A stretch of 18,345 nt of DNA from the NCBI GenBank assembly GCA_003024985.2, contig PXIH01S0001311.1. One strand, 5' to 3'. Made by a program: the position numbers and the translations under genes. Positions within the stretch are counted from its first letter, which is position 1. Every line of letters starts with the position of its first letter. The stretch is from Euperipatoides rowelli (Eukaryota > Onychophora > Udeonychophora > Euonychophora > Peripatopsidae). Under the pieces are notes generated by a model. That model was given only the letters and a program-made list of their open reading frames with translations, was not told the DNA's origin and made no database searches. Shown here in pieces: positions 16,861 through 18,345 of the stretch.

Positions 16861-17142
16861 ATGAAGGTAGGTTTCATAAATATGCAGGGGGGAGAAAGGA
16901 AAAATGGTAGGATCTAATGGAGATGTGAGATTGAAAAATTAAATTATTTGGGAATAGTGGTAACACATCTGCCGGCTATGGAGATTCCTCATGTATTGGG
17001 TGAATGGATAGGGATANATAGAGAAGAATAAGTAACGAAGAGTGGAGGAATAGGAGTATGGGGAATGGAAGGATCGAATATGATAATGGAGGGAGGGAAC
17101 TGTAAGGAACATATGTGTAAGGATAGGAAATGGTATAAATAA
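16861..17142 (+). pseudogene. LINE ORF2, N-terminal APE-type endonuclease remnant
   Basis: A single frame from ATG 16861 carries in-frame TAA at 16915, 17029 and 17140. It opens MKVGFINMQGG, then KLNYLGIVVTHLP, then SGGIGVWG. This is the order of an apurinic-endonuclease domain (start ..I...N..., a helix leading to ..I.ETHL, later GG.G). The enzyme would nick target DNA for target-primed reverse transcription. Only about 90 residues of an expected 230 or so remain; the catalytic His and later Asp are not visible. An ambiguous base lies at 17017. The downstream sequence is replaced by another insert. Confidence 0.5.
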
Positions 17143-17149
17143 GCCATAG

Positions 17150-17444
17150 AACTGAAATGATATCAAGTAAATCGGGGAACACCCTTGCATGAGCTGTGCC
17201 GGGCAACTTGCCCCAAACAACAGTAGAGCATTTGTACAGTACAAGCATGAGGCAGGCGTTCTGAGCTGAATCCAAAAAAGGCTTTCACACACACACACAC
17301 ACAAAAAAAAACATTTTGATTTAATGTGTTCATTTTTATTAAATTTATATATTAAAATAAAAACCTTCTGCCAATTTTCAAAGACACACAAAATTTGTCG
17401 AAAGAGCCGCATGCAACTCTGGAGCCGCAGGTTGCAGACCACTG
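17150..17444 (-). mobile_element. Foreign insert inside the LINE, ending in a hAT-like terminus
   Basis: The segment separates the LINE's endonuclease from its reverse transcriptase and differs in composition, with C-containing words such as GCCGGGCAACTTGCCCC. Its right end at 17403-17444 contains GAGCCGCATGCAACTCTGGA and GCCGCAGGTTGCAGACCACTG. Read on the minus strand, this begins CAGTGGTCTGCAACCTGCGG, the typical terminal sequence of many hAT-family DNA transposons. The other end was not found and there is no visible 8-bp duplication of the flank GGCTAGGG, so it is truncated or a composite. The left limit is approximate. A (CA)9 repeat at 17286-17303 followed by an A-run lies within it. Confidence 0.45.
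17286..17311. repeat. (CA)9 microsatellite with A-run
   Basis: CA repeated nine times (17286-17303), followed by a run of A to 17311. Confidence 0.9.
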
Positions 17445-17539
17445 GGCTAGGGGTTCGGATGGAATAGCCATTTAAATGGTCAAAGTAATGAATTTGGAAA
17501 GTAGAAGAGTTATGAAGAAAAATATGGAAGACAATCAAT

Positions 17540-18140
17540 GGAAGTGAAATACCAAAGAAATGGAGAGACAAGGATAAGATTAATTTATAAAGGGAAGGAT
17601 AAAGATAAAAAGAACCTGGAAAACTATAGGCCGATAGCAGTGATGATTGTTTTTTATAAAATATTTACTGTATGTATGTAATGAAAGAATGGATAGTTGA
17701 ATGGATGGAAAGAAAGAGAATACTAGGGTAGTTGCTTTATGGGTTTAGAAGGGATAGAAACATGGGAGACTGTTTATATATTATATCACAACTGATTGAA
17801 AGAAGCAGGAGGGAGAACACTAGAATGGTTATTGTGTTTTTAGATTTGAGTAAAGCATATGACATGGTGGATAGAGAAATTTTATCGGAAATATTAATAA
17901 GGAAAGGGATGAAAGAGGTTTGGATAAGAATTATTCAAAATGTATGTGAAGATAATATAAATATACTGTATATCAATGGGAAGGAATAAATTCTAAAGGA
18001 GTAAAATGTAGAAAAGGGTTAAGGTAGAGATGCCCCATGTCGGCAAAATTATTCTTATTGTATATAGATGTGTTAGATAGAAGGTTATTGAATTTAGGGA
18101 GAGGTATGTTTTTGAAGGGGATAGGGGACGATTCTACTTT
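17540..18140 (+). pseudogene. LINE ORF2 reverse transcriptase, broken
   Basis: The domain copies element RNA at the nicked target. Pieces appear in order: IPKKW then (frameshift) LIYKGKDKDKKNLENYRPIA (fingers, motifs 0-1); then, in the open frame 17732-17989, GFRRDRN (motif 2a) and VIVFLDLSKAYDMVDREIL (motif A with the catalytic Asp); then, after a frameshift, KGLR, TAG, RCPMSAKLFLLYID (motif B, with TAG where Gln is expected) and LDRRLLNLGRG. A GDDSTFVF near 18126 may be what is left of the FADD box. The clade is not assigned. The 3' end and tail are missing; unrelated sequence follows from about 18140. Confidence 0.75.
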
Positions 18141-18160
18141 TGTGTTCCGCTACCNTTTCC

Positions 18161-18172
18161 AAAATGGCGGCC
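18161..18172 (+). promoter_or_regulatory. YY1-like AAAATGGCGGCC motif
   Basis: AAAATGGCGGCC matches the AANATGGCGGC consensus of the YY1/pleiohomeotic zinc-finger family. It is the only CpG-rich word in this AT-rich stretch and lies at the junction after the LINE. Such sites occur in promoters and in element 5' ends; function here is inference. Confidence 0.3.
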
Positions 18173-18246
18173 ATGCCAGACATAAATTACGATAAATAAA
18201 TTNACTGTCAATTTTAACATATTGAATGATTTTTGATAAATTATGT

Positions 18247-18339
18247 TTTCAATAATAAATCAATAGTTTAAAAGTATAATTGCATATATTAGTTTAATAC
18301 ATACATTATAAATTACAAACCATTGATTTATTATTGAAA
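18247..18339. repeat. Near-perfect inverted repeat, about 93 bp in total
   Basis: TTTCAATAATAAATCAATAGT (18247-18267) pairs with 18319-18339 with one mismatch over 21 bases. The 51 bases between the arms are also partly self-complementary (for example ATATTAGTTTAAT with ATTAAACTAATAT), so the whole is a degenerate palindrome centred near 18293. It may be a small foldback or MITE-like element, or one end of a larger inverted structure cut off by the window end. An ambiguous base is at 18203. Confidence 0.75.
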
Positions 18340-18345
18340 GTAAAA

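Noticed and set aside
16939-17571. 210-codon minus-strand frame, the longest in the window
   Set aside because: It crosses the LINE endonuclease remnant, the foreign insert and the LINE flank on the opposite strand. Its length comes from the C-poor sense strand, which makes few stops in antisense; no motif seen.
1-18345. tRNA or rRNA genes, hammerhead ribozymes
   Set aside because: I looked for tRNA-like arm words, rRNA-like GC-rich blocks and CTGATGA...GAAA ribozyme cores and saw no convincing candidate; a covariance search was not possible.

Overview
This is a strongly AT-rich stretch of eukaryotic, probably arthropod, nuclear DNA. It is almost entirely non-coding and littered with broken transposable elements of several classes. 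A crustacean host is my best guess. It rests on the mix of elements, the very frequent short motif TACAGTA/TACTGTA (and TAGGCCTA-like words), and one exon that resembles an arthropod P-protein gene; it is an inference, not something the window proves. Single ambiguous bases at 2763, 17017, 18155 and 18203 suggest an assembled draft.

Left region (1-1020): a field of stem-loops. Three separate inverted repeats lie in the first 400 bases. They are followed by about seven related copies of a small hairpin (AAAGCTAG-TAGTCC-CTAGCTTT type), two pairs of which form an 82-bp tandem duplication. I do not recognise this structure. After it come a short proline-rich open frame (1295-1471) and a degraded Ty3/Gypsy-type retrotransposon (about 1648-3090): a primer-binding-site-like sequence, Gag, two CCHC zinc knuckles, an intact aspartic protease frame, then a direct jump to the end of RNase H with the reverse transcriptase missing.

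About 3090-4100: the decayed frames here resemble, in the usual order, three proteins of the virion module of a Polinton/Maverick: an 'LLGF / VGD' protein, a small basic protein and a capsid-family protein. A 200-codon uninterrupted frame (4660-5280), richer in G+C than its surroundings and of unknown function, follows.

About 5300-14460: mostly AT-rich sequence without recognisable genes. It contains an antisense Gypsy integrase C-terminus (6586-6831), some palindromes, a hydrophobic broken frame on the minus strand (9015-9690) and two more complex patches that could be regulatory.

14470-14575: the only convincing host coding feature, a 106-bp internal exon with good splice sites, encoding a basic segment plus one membrane helix. 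It is most like the P-protein (OCA2/hoepel) transporter family. If correct, much of the rest of the window is intron of that gene. A Ty1/Copia element on the minus strand follows directly (3' LTR 14742-15263, polypurine tract, integrase fragment to about 15680, RT deleted). An APE-type LINE (about 16260-18140) with ORF1-like, endonuclease and reverse transcriptase remnants then runs on the plus strand; it carries a foreign segment ending in a hAT-like terminus (to 17444). The window ends in a near-palindrome (18247-18339) next to an AAAATGGCGGCC motif.

Nothing here appears able to move. The genes do not form an operon or pathway; the window reads as a graveyard of elements around one host exon.
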